From an uncultured Collinsella sp. (lineage in GTDB: Bacteria > Actinomycetota > Coriobacteriia > Coriobacteriales > Coriobacteriaceae): DNA of 9,866 nt. A program made the position numbers and the translations under genes. Positions 1 through 7,172 of the stretch are shown piece by piece. The stretch is from the NCBI GenBank assembly GCA_900551185.1, contig URVF01000048.1:1-9866 (forward strand), written 5' to 3'. Within the stretch, counting starts at the first letter, position 1; each line of letters begins with the position of its first letter. The notes beneath the pieces are model-generated. The model was not told the origin of the DNA and did not search any database. It worked only from the letters and a program-made list of their open reading frames with translations.

Positions 1-49
1 ACGAGATCATGCCTAGTCTCGTGGGCTCGGAGATGTGTATAAGAGACAG
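1..49 (+). other. Illumina Nextera i7 adapter left in the assembly (not genomic)
   Basis: Bases 1-7 (ACGAGAT) match the end of the Illumina P7 oligonucleotide. Bases 8-15 (CATGCCTA) sit exactly where the 8-base i7 index belongs and are the reverse complement of TAGGCATG, which I know as Nextera index N706. Bases 16-30 (GTCTCGTGGGCTCGG) and 31-49 (AGATGTGTATAAGAGACAG) are the Nextera read-2 adapter and the Tn5 mosaic end. Genomic sequence therefore begins at base 50. Translated in the frame of the next gene, the adapter gives the false N-terminus MPSLVGSEMCIRDR, which should not be annotated as protein. The order P7-index-mosaic end with no gaps leaves little doubt. Confidence 0.98.
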
Positions 50-749
50 GGCGAGCGATCACTTGGGCGGCCAGATTGTGCTGGCGGCCGCGCCTCCGCG
101 CAAGGACGAGATCATGCGCTCGGTCGAGTACTACGAGAAGATTCTGCCCGGTCTGGGTGTGAAGGTTGAGCTCAACCATGCCGCTACCACTGAGGACCTC
201 AACGCCGCCGACGCCGCGATTGTGGCCGTGGGCGCACACGACGTGGTCATCCCCGTTCCGGGTGCCGACTCGGAGAAGGTCGTCTCGAGCTGGGACGTGC
301 TGGCCGGCAAGGTGGAGCTTACGGGCCGCGTCGCCGTCATTGGCGGTGGCCTGGTGGGTACCGAGACTGCCGAGTACCTGCTGCAACGCGGCTGTGAGGT
401 GGCGATCGTGGAGATGCTCGACAAGATTGCCGCGGGCGAGTCAGAGACCATTCTGCCGCTGATTATGAGCGACTTTGCAGAGCATAACGTGGAGCAGCAC
501 GTGAAGACCCGCCTGACCGCCATTACCGACGAGGGCGTGGAGGCCATTCGCACCACCGAGGACGGCGCCGAGGAGCCGGTGAAGATCGCCTGCGATTACG
601 TGGTGATGGCCGTGGGCTCCAAGGCCAACGCGTTTGACCTTGATGGCGTGAGGGTGCCCGTGACCTGCGTGGGCGACTGCTCGAGCGAGCGCACCGCCGA
701 TATTGCGAGCGCCATTCGCACGGCATATAACGCGGCCAACGAGCTGTAG
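50..749 (+). CDS. FAD/NAD(P)-binding oxidoreductase, C-terminal part (2-enoate / 2,4-dienoyl-CoA reductase type), 5' truncated
   Basis: About 232 residues of the C-terminal nucleotide-binding region of a multidomain flavoprotein are present; the first whole genomic codon is at 51. The reading frame entering from the left begins inside the FAD domain (GGQIVLAAAPP, then YYEKILPGLGV). It has AIVAVGAH, a second Rossmann motif VAVIGGGLVGTETAEYL near bases 330-380 for NAD(P)H, and ends with VTCVGDCSS, the usual late FAD-contacting motif. This arrangement is typical of NADH:flavin oxidoreductases of the Old Yellow Enzyme type with a C-terminal FAD/NAD(P) module, such as 2-enoate reductase, 2,4-dienoyl-CoA reductase and the bile-acid enzymes BaiCD/BaiH. 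The N-terminal FMN barrel and the 4Fe-4S cysteines lie outside the window, so the substrate cannot be assigned. The apparent ATG at base 9 lies in adapter DNA. A hairpin terminator follows at 821-864. Confidence 0.85.
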
Positions 750-820
750 CTAACATCGCGGCGGGGCGGGGCGGTAGCACGGATTCGCCTCGCCCGGCTG
801 CGTCCCATCGGGTGTCAACC

Positions 821-864
821 GGGGCGGGGTCTGCAAGCGCAGCAGGTCCCGCCCTTTTTGTTTT
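821..864 (+). terminator. Rho-independent terminator after the flavoprotein gene
   Basis: GGGCGGG (822-828) pairs perfectly with CCCGCCC (848-854). CTGC/GCAG adds an inner stem around an AAGC loop. A TTTTTGTTTT tract at 855-864 follows directly. It lies 70 bases beyond the stop codon at 747-749, with no gene between. Confidence 0.8.
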
Positions 865-1188
865 GCTCCGGTGGTTGGCAATGCGCGCTAATCATGAGGA
901 GTGAGGACGTCTACTGCCTTGCAAACCGCTCAAAATTATTAGGGGAGGGGTTAATAATTATATCCTCTATACCAAAGGACATAAAGAGATGTCAATTTTG
1001 TTGGCAAGCGAATGACGATTGGCTGCGAGCTAGCTACCAGCGTAAATAATCGATAAAGAAATGTCGTAAATTGATGCCAAATGCCCAGATGCCACCGTTG
1101 CAATTTTCAGTTAACTGTTACGCGCGAACAGCAAATGCTACTATCTAACATGCACGCTAGAAAGCAGATTAACGGTTAAGGCTAAGAA
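865..1188. other. AT-richer intergenic region with small dyads, no convincing gene
   Basis: The stretch is more AT-rich than its neighbours. An open frame at 858-1049 begins with TTG inside the terminator T-tract, has no ribosome binding site and reads as a non-protein-like sequence. Visible structure: an 8-bp inverted repeat AATTATTA (934-941) / TAATAATT (952-959) around a GGGGAGGGGT loop; GACAT (978-982) / ATGTC (989-993); and the perfect 10-base palindrome CAGTTAACTG (1108-1117). The last dyad sits just upstream of a possible promoter for the helix-turn-helix gene. I see no tRNA or other RNA gene. Confidence 0.5.
1115..1144 (+). promoter_or_regulatory. Possible promoter of the helix-turn-helix gene, overlapping a palindrome
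   Basis: TACTAT (1139-1144), preceded by TGC (1136-1138), resembles an extended -10 element. CTGTTA (1115-1120), 18 bases upstream, is a weak -35. The palindrome CAGTTAACTG (1108-1117) overlaps the -35 and would be a natural operator position. This is by inspection only and the -35 is poor. Confidence 0.3.
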
Positions 1189-1197
1189 GTGGCAGGT

Positions 1198-1593
1198 ATG
1201 TCGGAAGCAACTAGGACTCGTACGCATGCGCCCGAGGTTAGGCAGCGCGCCGTCGAGATCCTCCAAGAGGGGGTCGGTCACCGCGCCCTCGCCGCAAAGC
1301 TTGGCATTCCCCAGGCCACGGCTCGTCAGTGGGCCCGCGCATATGCCGTGGGCGGTGCCGACGCCGTGCTCAACGCGGGCGCTCGTCATCACACCTATTC
1401 GTACGACGTAAAGCTCGCCGTGGTTAAGGACCGTCTGGAAAACGGCCTGACGGTTCGCGAGGCCATGATCAAACACAAGATTCCCAGTGAGTCTTCAGTA
1501 AAGGCTTGGTGCCGCCAGTATCGCGAGAGCGGTGAGTCCGCACTGGTCGATAAGCCGCGCGGTCGCAAGCCGCGCGTTAAGCAGGCAGAGTAG
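1198..1593 (+). CDS. Stand-alone double helix-turn-helix protein, IS3-family OrfA-like
   Basis: About 131 residues, or 134 if the in-frame GTG at 1189 is used. I prefer the ATG at 1198, because AAGAAG at 1184-1189 lies 8 bases upstream; the choice is uncertain. The protein has two consecutive helix-turn-helix units of the IS3/IS150 OrfA (InsJ-like) type. The first runs from PEVRQRAVEIL through LAAKLGIPQATARQWARAY. The second runs from YDVKLAVVKDRLE through VREAMIKHKIPSESSVKAW, followed by CRQYRESGE. The tail is basic (KPRGRKPRVK), as expected for DNA binding. In an IS3 element a DDE transposase frame would follow, with a -1 frameshift. Here a terminator follows 8 bases after the stop and no integrase-core frame exists, so this is either an IS remnant or a protein kept as a DNA-binding regulator. 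Codon use resembles the host genes. The target is unknown. Confidence 0.8.
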   Translation: MSEATRTRTHAPEVRQRAVEILQEGVGHRALAAKLGIPQATARQWARAYAVGGADAVLNAGARHHTYSYDVKLAVVKDRLENGLTVREAMIKHKIPSESSVKAWCRQYRESGESALVDKPRGRKPRVKQAE

Positions 1594-1600
1594 CAAGAGG

Positions 1601-1625
1601 GTGCGCCCACAGGGGCGCATTTTTC
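1601..1625 (+). terminator. Rho-independent terminator after the helix-turn-helix gene
   Basis: TGCGCCC (1602-1608) and GGGCGCA (1613-1619) form a perfect 7-bp stem around an ACAG loop, followed by TTTTT (1620-1624). It starts 8 bases after the stop codon. It isolates the upstream gene from the hydrogenase operon. Confidence 0.88.
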
Positions 1626-1875
1626 TTGCCGCGCCAACTTTTCGGACCGGCGCGAGCCTATCGGGACATCCTCCAAAGTGGCCAATTAACTGTGCGCAGT
1701 GGCCCGCGCGCCTGTCGCTGCGATAGGGGGAGCGTCGCCTATCTACTCCAATGCGGACGCGCCCTTGCCCCGTACGCCTAAAACTCCCCACTTGACCGAA
1801 AACCCGCCGCGGCTACTCCTCAATTGAGCTATAACGTTAAACAATTGCAGCGTTTTTGCATGGGGGAGTGATGGT
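1626..1875 (+). promoter_or_regulatory. Leader region of the hydrogenase operon
   Basis: About 250 bases without a gene. The last 60 bases are AT-richer and presumably hold the operon promoter. TATAAC (1830-1835) could be a -10, but no matching -35 sits at the right distance; TTGACC (1792-1797) is 32 bases away. CAATTG occurs twice, at 1821-1826 and 1842-1847, flanking GAGCTATAACGTTAAA, and may be a regulator half-site pair. The ribosome binding site GGGGGAG (1862-1868) lies 7 bases before the ATG at 1876 and decides that start over the out-of-frame ATG at 1871. Confidence 0.4.
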
Positions 1876-4758
1876 ATGACGCTACTGTATTTCCTTACCC
1901 TGTTTCCGCTGGTACCGGCGCTGGGCATGCTGTTCGCGCGCGGTGACCGCGCCCGCGATGCGGTGGGGCTCATAGGCTCCGGCATTATTATGGCGGTGAC
2001 AGTTGTAGTCGCCGTCATGTTTTTTGGCACGGGTCCGCAGAGCTTTGAGGTTGCCCCCGGCACCTCGCATGTGCTCTCGATCATCAGTTCCGCCATCGAT
2101 GTCATCCTGTGTGCCGTCATCCTGTACAACGCGTACAAATATAGGAACGCGCTCACCACGGTGCTCGGCATAGTCCAGCTGGTGGGTTCGTTCGTCTTTG
2201 CAGCCATGACGTTGCCCGCGGCCGAAGCCGTCACCGCAACGCCGCTCTACCTGGACTACATGAGTGTGATCATGGTCCTCGCCGTCGGCATCGTCGGCAG
2301 CCTTATCTGCGTGTATGCCCTGGGCTACATGAAGGACTTCCAGGCCCATGATGAGCACGAGGCCGCGCTGCGCGGGCAGACCGCGCCCGACCGTCGTCCG
2401 CAGTTCCTGGCGCTTATGTTCCTGTTCCTCTCGGCCATGTTCGTCATCGTGACGAGCGACAACCTTGAGTGGCTGTTCTGCGGCTGGGAAATCACCACCG
2501 TGTGCTCGTTCCTTATGATTGGCTATACGCGCACGCCCGAGGCCATCAAGAACGCCTTTAACCAGATCATCCTCAACATGCTGGGCGGCATCGCGTTTTT
2601 GGCCGGACTCATGTACCTGCACGTTAACGGCATGCCGCTGACCATCTCGGGCATGATCGAGCTTTCCGGCGCCGGTACCGCGCAATCCGCACTGCTGGTG
2701 ATGCCGGTCATCCTGTTGTCGCTCGCCGCACTCACCAAGGCCGCACAGATGCCGTTCCACACTTGGCTGCTCGGTGCTATGGTTGCCCCCACGCCCACGA
2801 GCGCCCTGCTGCACTCGTCAACCATGGTCAAAGCCGGCGTGTTCCTGATGGTCAAGCTGAGCCCGCTCTATGCTATCTATCCTGTGACCGGTTTTATGGT
2901 CACGAGTGTGGGTGCCATCACGTTTTTGCTCGCTGCCCTCATGGCCATCTCGCAGAGCAACGCCAAACGCGTGCTCGCGTACTCCACCATTTCCAACTTG
3001 GGCCTCATTAGTGCCTGCTTGGGTGTCGGCGCGCCCGAGGCCGTATGGGCGGCCATCTTCCTGATCCTGTTCCACACGGTGGCCAAGTCGCTGCTGTTCC
3101 TGTGCGTGGGCACGGCCGAGCATCATATCGGCAGCCGCGATATTGAGGACATGGACGGTATGTTCAGCCGCATGCCGCACCTGACGCGCCTGATGATGCT
3201 GGGCATCATGGGCATGTTTGTGGCGCCGTTTGGCATGCTCGTGTCCAAGTGGGGCGCCCTGGTGGCGTTCGCGCAGACCGGCAACGTGCTCATGATTATG
3301 GTGCTGGCCTTTGGCTCGGCCGCGACGTTCTTCTTCTGGGGCAAGTGGCTTGCCAAGCTTTCGGGCGTCGACCCCACGGCTCAAAACGTTGAGGTCAATG
3401 TCCATAAGACCGAATGGATGGCCCTCAACACCATCGCCGCGCTGCTGATTCTGTGCTGCGTGGCGTTTCCGGTTATCTCGAGCGGTCTGGTGTCGCCTTA
3501 CTTGGCCATGGTGTTTGGCCGCGTGCCGTACGTTATTGGCAAGGACGCCATGTATCTGATGGTGGTTATCGTGGCGTTTATCGCTGTGGTGCTGCTGACT
3601 TCATTCCGCGTGAGCAACAAGCCGCACGTAAACGTATATCTTTCGGGTGTGGGAACCGACAAATATCGCCATTTCCGCGGCTCGATGGGACACGAGGTGA
3701 AGGCCGAAAAGCGCAATTGGTACTCGGAGGACGCCCTTGGCGAGAAGCGTATTGGCCCCGCGGGTAGCGTCGTGTGCTGCAGCATTATCTTGTTTGCGCT
3801 GCTGTGTTGCGCGTGGATTGGGCCCGAGAGGCTTGCCATGAGCGCGCCATCGGTGCTGCGCGGCAAGTATTTCGAAGGTTCGGGCGTCGTGGGCATCTTT
3901 ATTGGTACCGTGGTGTTTGCCCTGCTGGCGCCTTTGGTTGGTGGCCTGATCGACGGCGTTGACCGCAAGCTTTCGGCCCGCATGCAGGGCCGTGTGGGTC
4001 CGCGCCTGCTGCAGCCCTTCTACGACGTTGCCAAGCTGCTGCGCAAGGCTCCCGCCAGCGTAAACACCATGGACGATACCTACATGGCGTGCGCGCTCAT
4101 CTTTACCGTCGTGGGCGGCGGCATCTTTGTGTCGGGCTCCAACACGCTGCTGTGCGCCTTTATGGTTACGCTAGCCGCGATCTTTGTGGTGTTGGCGTCC
4201 GCCTCGACGCAAAGCCCGTTTGCCCAGGTTGGCGCCGATCGTGAGTTGCTGCAGGTTATGAGTTACGAGCCCGCCGTTCTGCTGATGAGCGTGGGCCTGT
4301 ACCTTGCCACCGACAGCTTTGATTCCATCGCCGTGACGGGGCAGTCGGCCCCCATCATCGTGTACAGCGCGCCCATTTTCCTGGCGCTGCTCGCGGTGCT
4401 TACCATCAAGCTGCGCAAGTCGCCGTTTGACCTTTCGTACTCGCATCACGCGCATCAGGAGATTGTCCAGGGCGTCGCCACCGAGATGAGCGGCGGCACG
4501 CTGGCCAAGATGACCCTTATGCACTGGTGCGAGACCGTGCTGTTTTTGATGTGGGTGGGCATGTTCTTTGTTTGGGACAACCCCGTGAGCTGGGTGGTTG
4601 CCCTGGTCGTGATGGCCGCGACGTATTTTGTCGAGGTCCTGATCGACAACACCTTCGCACGTAGCACCTGGCGCAGCTGCTTTAGGCTCGGATGGGGCGT
4701 GGCGCTGGTGTTTGGCCTGCTCAACCTTATGCCCATCCTCGTCGACGTATTTATTTAG
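1876..4758 (+). CDS. echAB: Fused EchA-EchB membrane subunit of Ech-type hydrogenase (antiporter-like NuoL domain + NuoH-like anchor)
   Basis: A 960-residue, strongly hydrophobic protein combines two subunits that are usually separate. Residues 1 to about 610 match the NuoL/MrpA/EchA proton-translocating family. They include the conserved membrane Glu in GWEITT (E205), Lys in LTKAAQ (K288), His in LLHSS (H313), Lys in MVKAG (K319) and Lys in VAKSLL (K404), which belong to the charge chain of such antiporter modules. Residues about 655-960 are an EchB/HycD/NuoH-like domain with ARMQGRVGPR (701-710), GADRELLQ (786-793), SYEP (796-799) and KSPFD (848-852), followed by SHHAHQEIVQG (856-866). That domain docks the soluble hydrogenase module. 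The joining segment (about 580-655) is a polar stretch plus one extra membrane helix near 630-648. The frame is unbroken, so fusion is real unless bases are missing. First gene of the operon; its stop overlaps the next Shine-Dalgarno. Confidence 0.93.
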   Translation: MTLLYFLTLFPLVPALGMLFARGDRARDAVGLIGSGIIMAVTVVVAVMFFGTGPQSFEVAPGTSHVLSIISSAIDVILCAVILYNAYKYRNALTTVLGIVQLVGSFVFAAMTLPAAEAVTATPLYLDYMSVIMVLAVGIVGSLICVYALGYMKDFQAHDEHEAALRGQTAPDRRPQFLALMFLFLSAMFVIVTSDNLEWLFCGWEITTVCSFLMIGYTRTPEAIKNAFNQIILNMLGGIAFLAGLMYLHVNGMPLTISGMIELSGAGTAQSALLVMPVILLSLAALTKAAQMPFHTWLLGAMVAPTPTSALLHSSTMVKAGVFLMVKLSPLYAIYPVTGFMVTSVGAITFLLAALMAISQSNAKRVLAYSTISNLGLISACLGVGAPEAVWAAIFLILFHTVAKSLLFLCVGTAEHHIGSRDIEDMDGMFSRMPHLTRLMMLGIMGMFVAPFGMLVSKWGALVAFAQTGNVLMIMVLAFGSAATFFFWGKWLAKLSGVDPTAQNVEVNVHKTEWMALNTIAALLILCCVAFPVISSGLVSPYLAMVFGRVPYVIGKDAMYLMVVIVAFIAVVLLTSFRVSNKPHVNVYLSGVGTDKYRHFRGSMGHEVKAEKRNWYSEDALGEKRIGPAGSVVCCSIILFALLCCAWIGPERLAMSAPSVLRGKYFEGSGVVGIFIGTVVFALLAPLVGGLIDGVDRKLSARMQGRVGPRLLQPFYDVAKLLRKAPASVNTMDDTYMACALIFTVVGGGIFVSGSNTLLCAFMVTLAAIFVVLASASTQSPFAQVGADRELLQVMSYEPAVLLMSVGLYLATDSFDSIAVTGQSAPIIVYSAPIFLALLAVLTIKLRKSPFDLSYSHHAHQEIVQGVATEMSGGTLAKMTLMHWCETVLFLMWVGMFFVWDNPVSWVVALVVMAATYFVEVLIDNTFARSTWRSCFRLGWGVALVFGLLNLMPILVDVFI

Positions 4759-4770
4759 GAGGCGGCATCC

Positions 4771-5370
4771 ATGGATCATAAAATGTCGCGCTCGCCGTGG
4801 GTTATTCATTACGACGGTTCGAGCTGCAACGGATGCGATATCGAGGTGTTGGCCTCACTTACCCCGCAGTTCGATGCGGAGCGGTTTGGCGTGGTCAACA
4901 CCGGCAACCCCAAGCATGCGGATATCTTTTTGGTGACGGGGTCGGTCAATGCCCAGAACCTGCCCGTCGTGCGCCAGATCTACAACCAGATGCTCGAGCC
5001 CAAGTGCGTGGTGGCCTGCGGTATCTGCGCGTGTTCGGGCGGCGTGTTCCGCGATGCCTATAACGTGATCGGCGGCGTGGACCGCGCGATTCCCGTGGAT
5101 GTGTACGCGCCCGGGTGCGCCATTCGCCCCGAGACCGTGATCGATGCCATCGTGGAGGCATGCGGCATCCTGGACCAGAAGGAGGCCGTGATGCGCGCTG
5201 GCGGCGATCCACTTACCGTGGGCGGTGCCGCTACTTGGGACGGTGGCGTTGAGTTGGGCGAGGACGGGTTTGTGGCTGCGGGGGCCGGGGCTGATGGTGC
5301 CGGTGACGGTGTCGAGGCCAACGTGTCCACCAGGTCCGCCGCGCCCGCCGCTGCAAAGGAGGCCGAGTAA
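4771..5370 (+). CDS. echC: Ech hydrogenase small subunit EchC (NuoB/HycG-like, [4Fe-4S])
   Basis: 199 residues. The first about 140 are the NuoB-type small subunit of group 4 [NiFe] hydrogenases, which carries the proximal [4Fe-4S] cluster and passes electrons between EchF and the Ni-Fe site. Ligands are visible as CNGC (C19, C22), GICACSGG (C86; C83 and C88 are extra cysteines) and PGCAIRPE (C116). The spacing CxxC...C...PGC is that of hydrogenases rather than the CC pair of complex I. Residues about 144-199 form an Ala/Gly/Glu-rich tail that the family core does not need. The start is set by AGGAGG (4757-4762), which overlaps the stop of the fused membrane gene, 8 bases before the ATG. The final A of the TAA stop is the A of the next ATG, suggesting translational coupling. 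Confidence 0.95.
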   Translation: MDHKMSRSPWVIHYDGSSCNGCDIEVLASLTPQFDAERFGVVNTGNPKHADIFLVTGSVNAQNLPVVRQIYNQMLEPKCVVACGICACSGGVFRDAYNVIGGVDRAIPVDVYAPGCAIRPETVIDAIVEACGILDQKEAVMRAGGDPLTVGGAATWDGGVELGEDGFVAAGAGADGAGDGVEANVSTRSAAPAAAKEAE

Positions 5371-6071
5371 TGCAAAAGGCTATCTATACCACCGTCGGGA
5401 TCGACGAGCTCCTGTCGCATGTCCAGGCGCTCAAGGGCGTCGGCGCGCGATTTGTGCAAATGCACGCCGAGCGCAACGTCGACGACGGCACGTATCGCCT
5501 GGTCTATACGTTTATCAACGTTCGTGTTGCTCAGGAGCAGATTGCGCAGGACGGCAGCTATGCGATCGAGAACCTGGTGGTTGAGGGAATTAATCAGTAC
5601 CAGGAGATTCCGTCCATCAGCTCATATTATCCGGCGGTGTTCCCGTTTGAAAATGAGGCCCACGACCTGTTTGGTCTTGCCATTACCGACATGCAGCTCG
5701 ACTTTAAGGGCTTTTTCTACCAGGTCTCGACTGCCGAGCCCATGAGCGTTATCACGCCCGAGGTGAAGGCCGCGCGCGAGAAAGCCATGAAGGTGCGTGC
5801 CGCTGCCGAGGCCAAGGCGCGCAAGGCCGCGGCCGAGAAGGCCGCCGCTGCCGCGGCTGCTGCAGGGGAGGGCGCCGCAGGTGCTGCTGCCGCCCAGCCC
5901 GATGCGGCTGCCGGCTCCGATGCTCAGCACGATGAAGCTGCTGCCAAGGCGGCGCTCAAGGCCGCCGAGATGGAGGCAAAGCTCGCCGCCATGGATCCCG
6001 AGAAAGCGGCCAAGGTCCGTGCGGCGCTTGCCGCCAAGGCCGCCCGCGACAAGCAGAAAAAGGAGGCGTAA
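5370..6071 (+). CDS. echD: Ech hydrogenase subunit EchD (NuoC-like) with a long Ala/Lys-rich tail
   Basis: 233 residues. Residues 1 to about 130 resemble the 30-kDa NuoC/EchD subunit, a scaffold between the large subunit and the membrane arm. They include YRLVYTFINV, the SSYYPAVFPFENEAHDLFGL segment (the family's E-x-E/A-x-DLFG signature, about 84-103) and LDFKGFF. Residues 131-233 are a highly charged, Ala-rich extension, roughly AAEAKARKAAAEKAAAAAAA early and KAAKVRAALAAKAARDKQKK at the end. It is predicted helical and perhaps coiled coil, and no function is recognisable. The start is fixed by AAAGGAGG (5355-5362), 7 bases upstream, and by the TAATG overlap with the previous gene. Stand-alone EchD proteins are usually little longer than the core, so the tail nearly doubles the protein. 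Confidence 0.9.
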   Translation: MQKAIYTTVGIDELLSHVQALKGVGARFVQMHAERNVDDGTYRLVYTFINVRVAQEQIAQDGSYAIENLVVEGINQYQEIPSISSYYPAVFPFENEAHDLFGLAITDMQLDFKGFFYQVSTAEPMSVITPEVKAAREKAMKVRAAAEAKARKAAAEKAAAAAAAAGEGAAGAAAAQPDAAAGSDAQHDEAAAKAALKAAEMEAKLAAMDPEKAAKVRAALAAKAARDKQKKEA

Positions 6072-6076
6072 GGTCC

Positions 6077-7165
6077 ATGGCGCATCGCTCCGTTATTCCG
6101 TTTGGCCCGCAGCACCCGGTGCTGCCCGAGCCGCTTCATCTGGACCTGGTGATCGAGGACGACCGCGTTCTCGAGGCAATTCCGCAGATCGGCTTTGTGC
6201 ACCGCGGACTCGAGAAGCTCACCGAAAAGCGTGATATGCACCAGTTTGGCTACATCGCCGAGCGCATCTGCGGTATCTGCGCCGTGGGCCACAGCTACGG
6301 CTATGCCAGCGCCTGCGAGCGCATGCTCGACATCGAGGTGCCCGATCGCGTGCAGTATATCCGCACCATTCTGCACGAGCTTTCGCGTATTCACTCGCAC
6401 CTGCTGTGGCTGGGCCTGCTCGCCGATGCCTTTGGCTTCGAGGCGCTGTTCTATCGTTCGTGGACGCTGCGCGAGCAGATCCTCAAGATTTTTGAGAGCA
6501 CGTGCGGCGGGCGCGTGATTCTGTCGATTAACGAGATCGGCGGCCTTAAACACGACATCGAGGACTCCGAGCTGGCGGGCATTGTCCAGACGCTCGACGC
6601 CATGCGCCCCGACTACGAGGCCCTGGTGCATACGTTTTTGGACGACGCCAGCTGTGGCGAGCGCCTGCATGGCGTGGGCGTGATCAGCAAGAAGGACGCG
6701 CTGGAGCTTTCGATGGTCGGCCCGTTTGGTCGCGCCTCGGGCGTGGACTACGACGTGCGCATGTTCGGTGACGGTGCCTATGCGGATCTGGCCGCGTTTG
6801 AGCCCATCGTTGCCACCGACGGCGACTGCTATGCCCGCTGCCGGGTGCGTTGTGCCGAGGTCACGCAGGCCATGGACATCATTAAGGAGCTTGTGGGCAA
6901 GATCCCGCACGACGGTATCGGCGGGCGCACCAAGCTTACGCCGGCCGACGGCGCACGCGGCGAGGTTGTGATTGAGCAGCCGCGCGGCGAGGCGTATTAC
7001 TATGTGTGCGGTAACGGCACCAAGAATCTGGACCGCTTCCGCGTGCGCACGCCAACGTCGCAAAACCTGGCGGGTCTGACGCATGCGCTGCAGGGCGTGC
7101 TCCTTGCCAACGTGCCCATGATTGTCCTGACCATCGACCCCTGCATTAGCTGCACGGAAAGGTAG
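6077..7165 (+). CDS. echE: Ech-type [NiFe] hydrogenase large (catalytic) subunit EchE
   Basis: 362 residues; houses the Ni-Fe active site that reduces protons or oxidises H2. The L1 motif ERICGIC (C65, C68), followed by AVGHSYGYA, and the L2 motif DPCISCTER (C356, C359) supply all four Ni-ligating cysteines, so this is a true hydrogenase rather than a cysteine-less Ehr or complex I NuoD relative. The N-terminal FGPQHPVLPEP and GFVHRGLEKL are typical of the NuoD/HycE/EchE family. The protein stops at the Arg of L2, so the C-terminal extension that a maturation protease removes from many large subunits is absent. AGGAGG (6061-6066) lies 10 bases before the ATG, inside the end of echD. The group 4 assignment follows from the motifs and from neighbours EchAB, C, D and F. 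No hyp maturation genes are nearby. Confidence 0.96.
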   Translation: MAHRSVIPFGPQHPVLPEPLHLDLVIEDDRVLEAIPQIGFVHRGLEKLTEKRDMHQFGYIAERICGICAVGHSYGYASACERMLDIEVPDRVQYIRTILHELSRIHSHLLWLGLLADAFGFEALFYRSWTLREQILKIFESTCGGRVILSINEIGGLKHDIEDSELAGIVQTLDAMRPDYEALVHTFLDDASCGERLHGVGVISKKDALELSMVGPFGRASGVDYDVRMFGDGAYADLAAFEPIVATDGDCYARCRVRCAEVTQAMDIIKELVGKIPHDGIGGRTKLTPADGARGEVVIEQPRGEAYYYVCGNGTKNLDRFRVRTPTSQNLAGLTHALQGVLLANVPMIVLTIDPCISCTER

Positions 7166-7172
7166 GCGCGGC

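Noticed and set aside
9..50. ATG start at base 9 for the flavoprotein
   Set aside because: It lies in the index/adapter sequence. The genomic reading frame simply enters from the left and the true start is missing.
858..1049. 63-codon open frame in the AT-rich gap
   Set aside because: It starts with TTG inside a terminator T-tract, lacks a ribosome binding site, and its translation shows no family resemblance.
1189..1875. Complete IS3-family insertion sequence
   Set aside because: No DDE transposase frame, no terminal inverted repeats and no target duplication are visible. A terminator ends the unit after OrfA.
1882..2814. 310-codon open frame on the - strand
   Set aside because: Antisense shadow of the fused membrane subunit; its His/Gln/Arg-rich translation is typical of reversed membrane-protein code.
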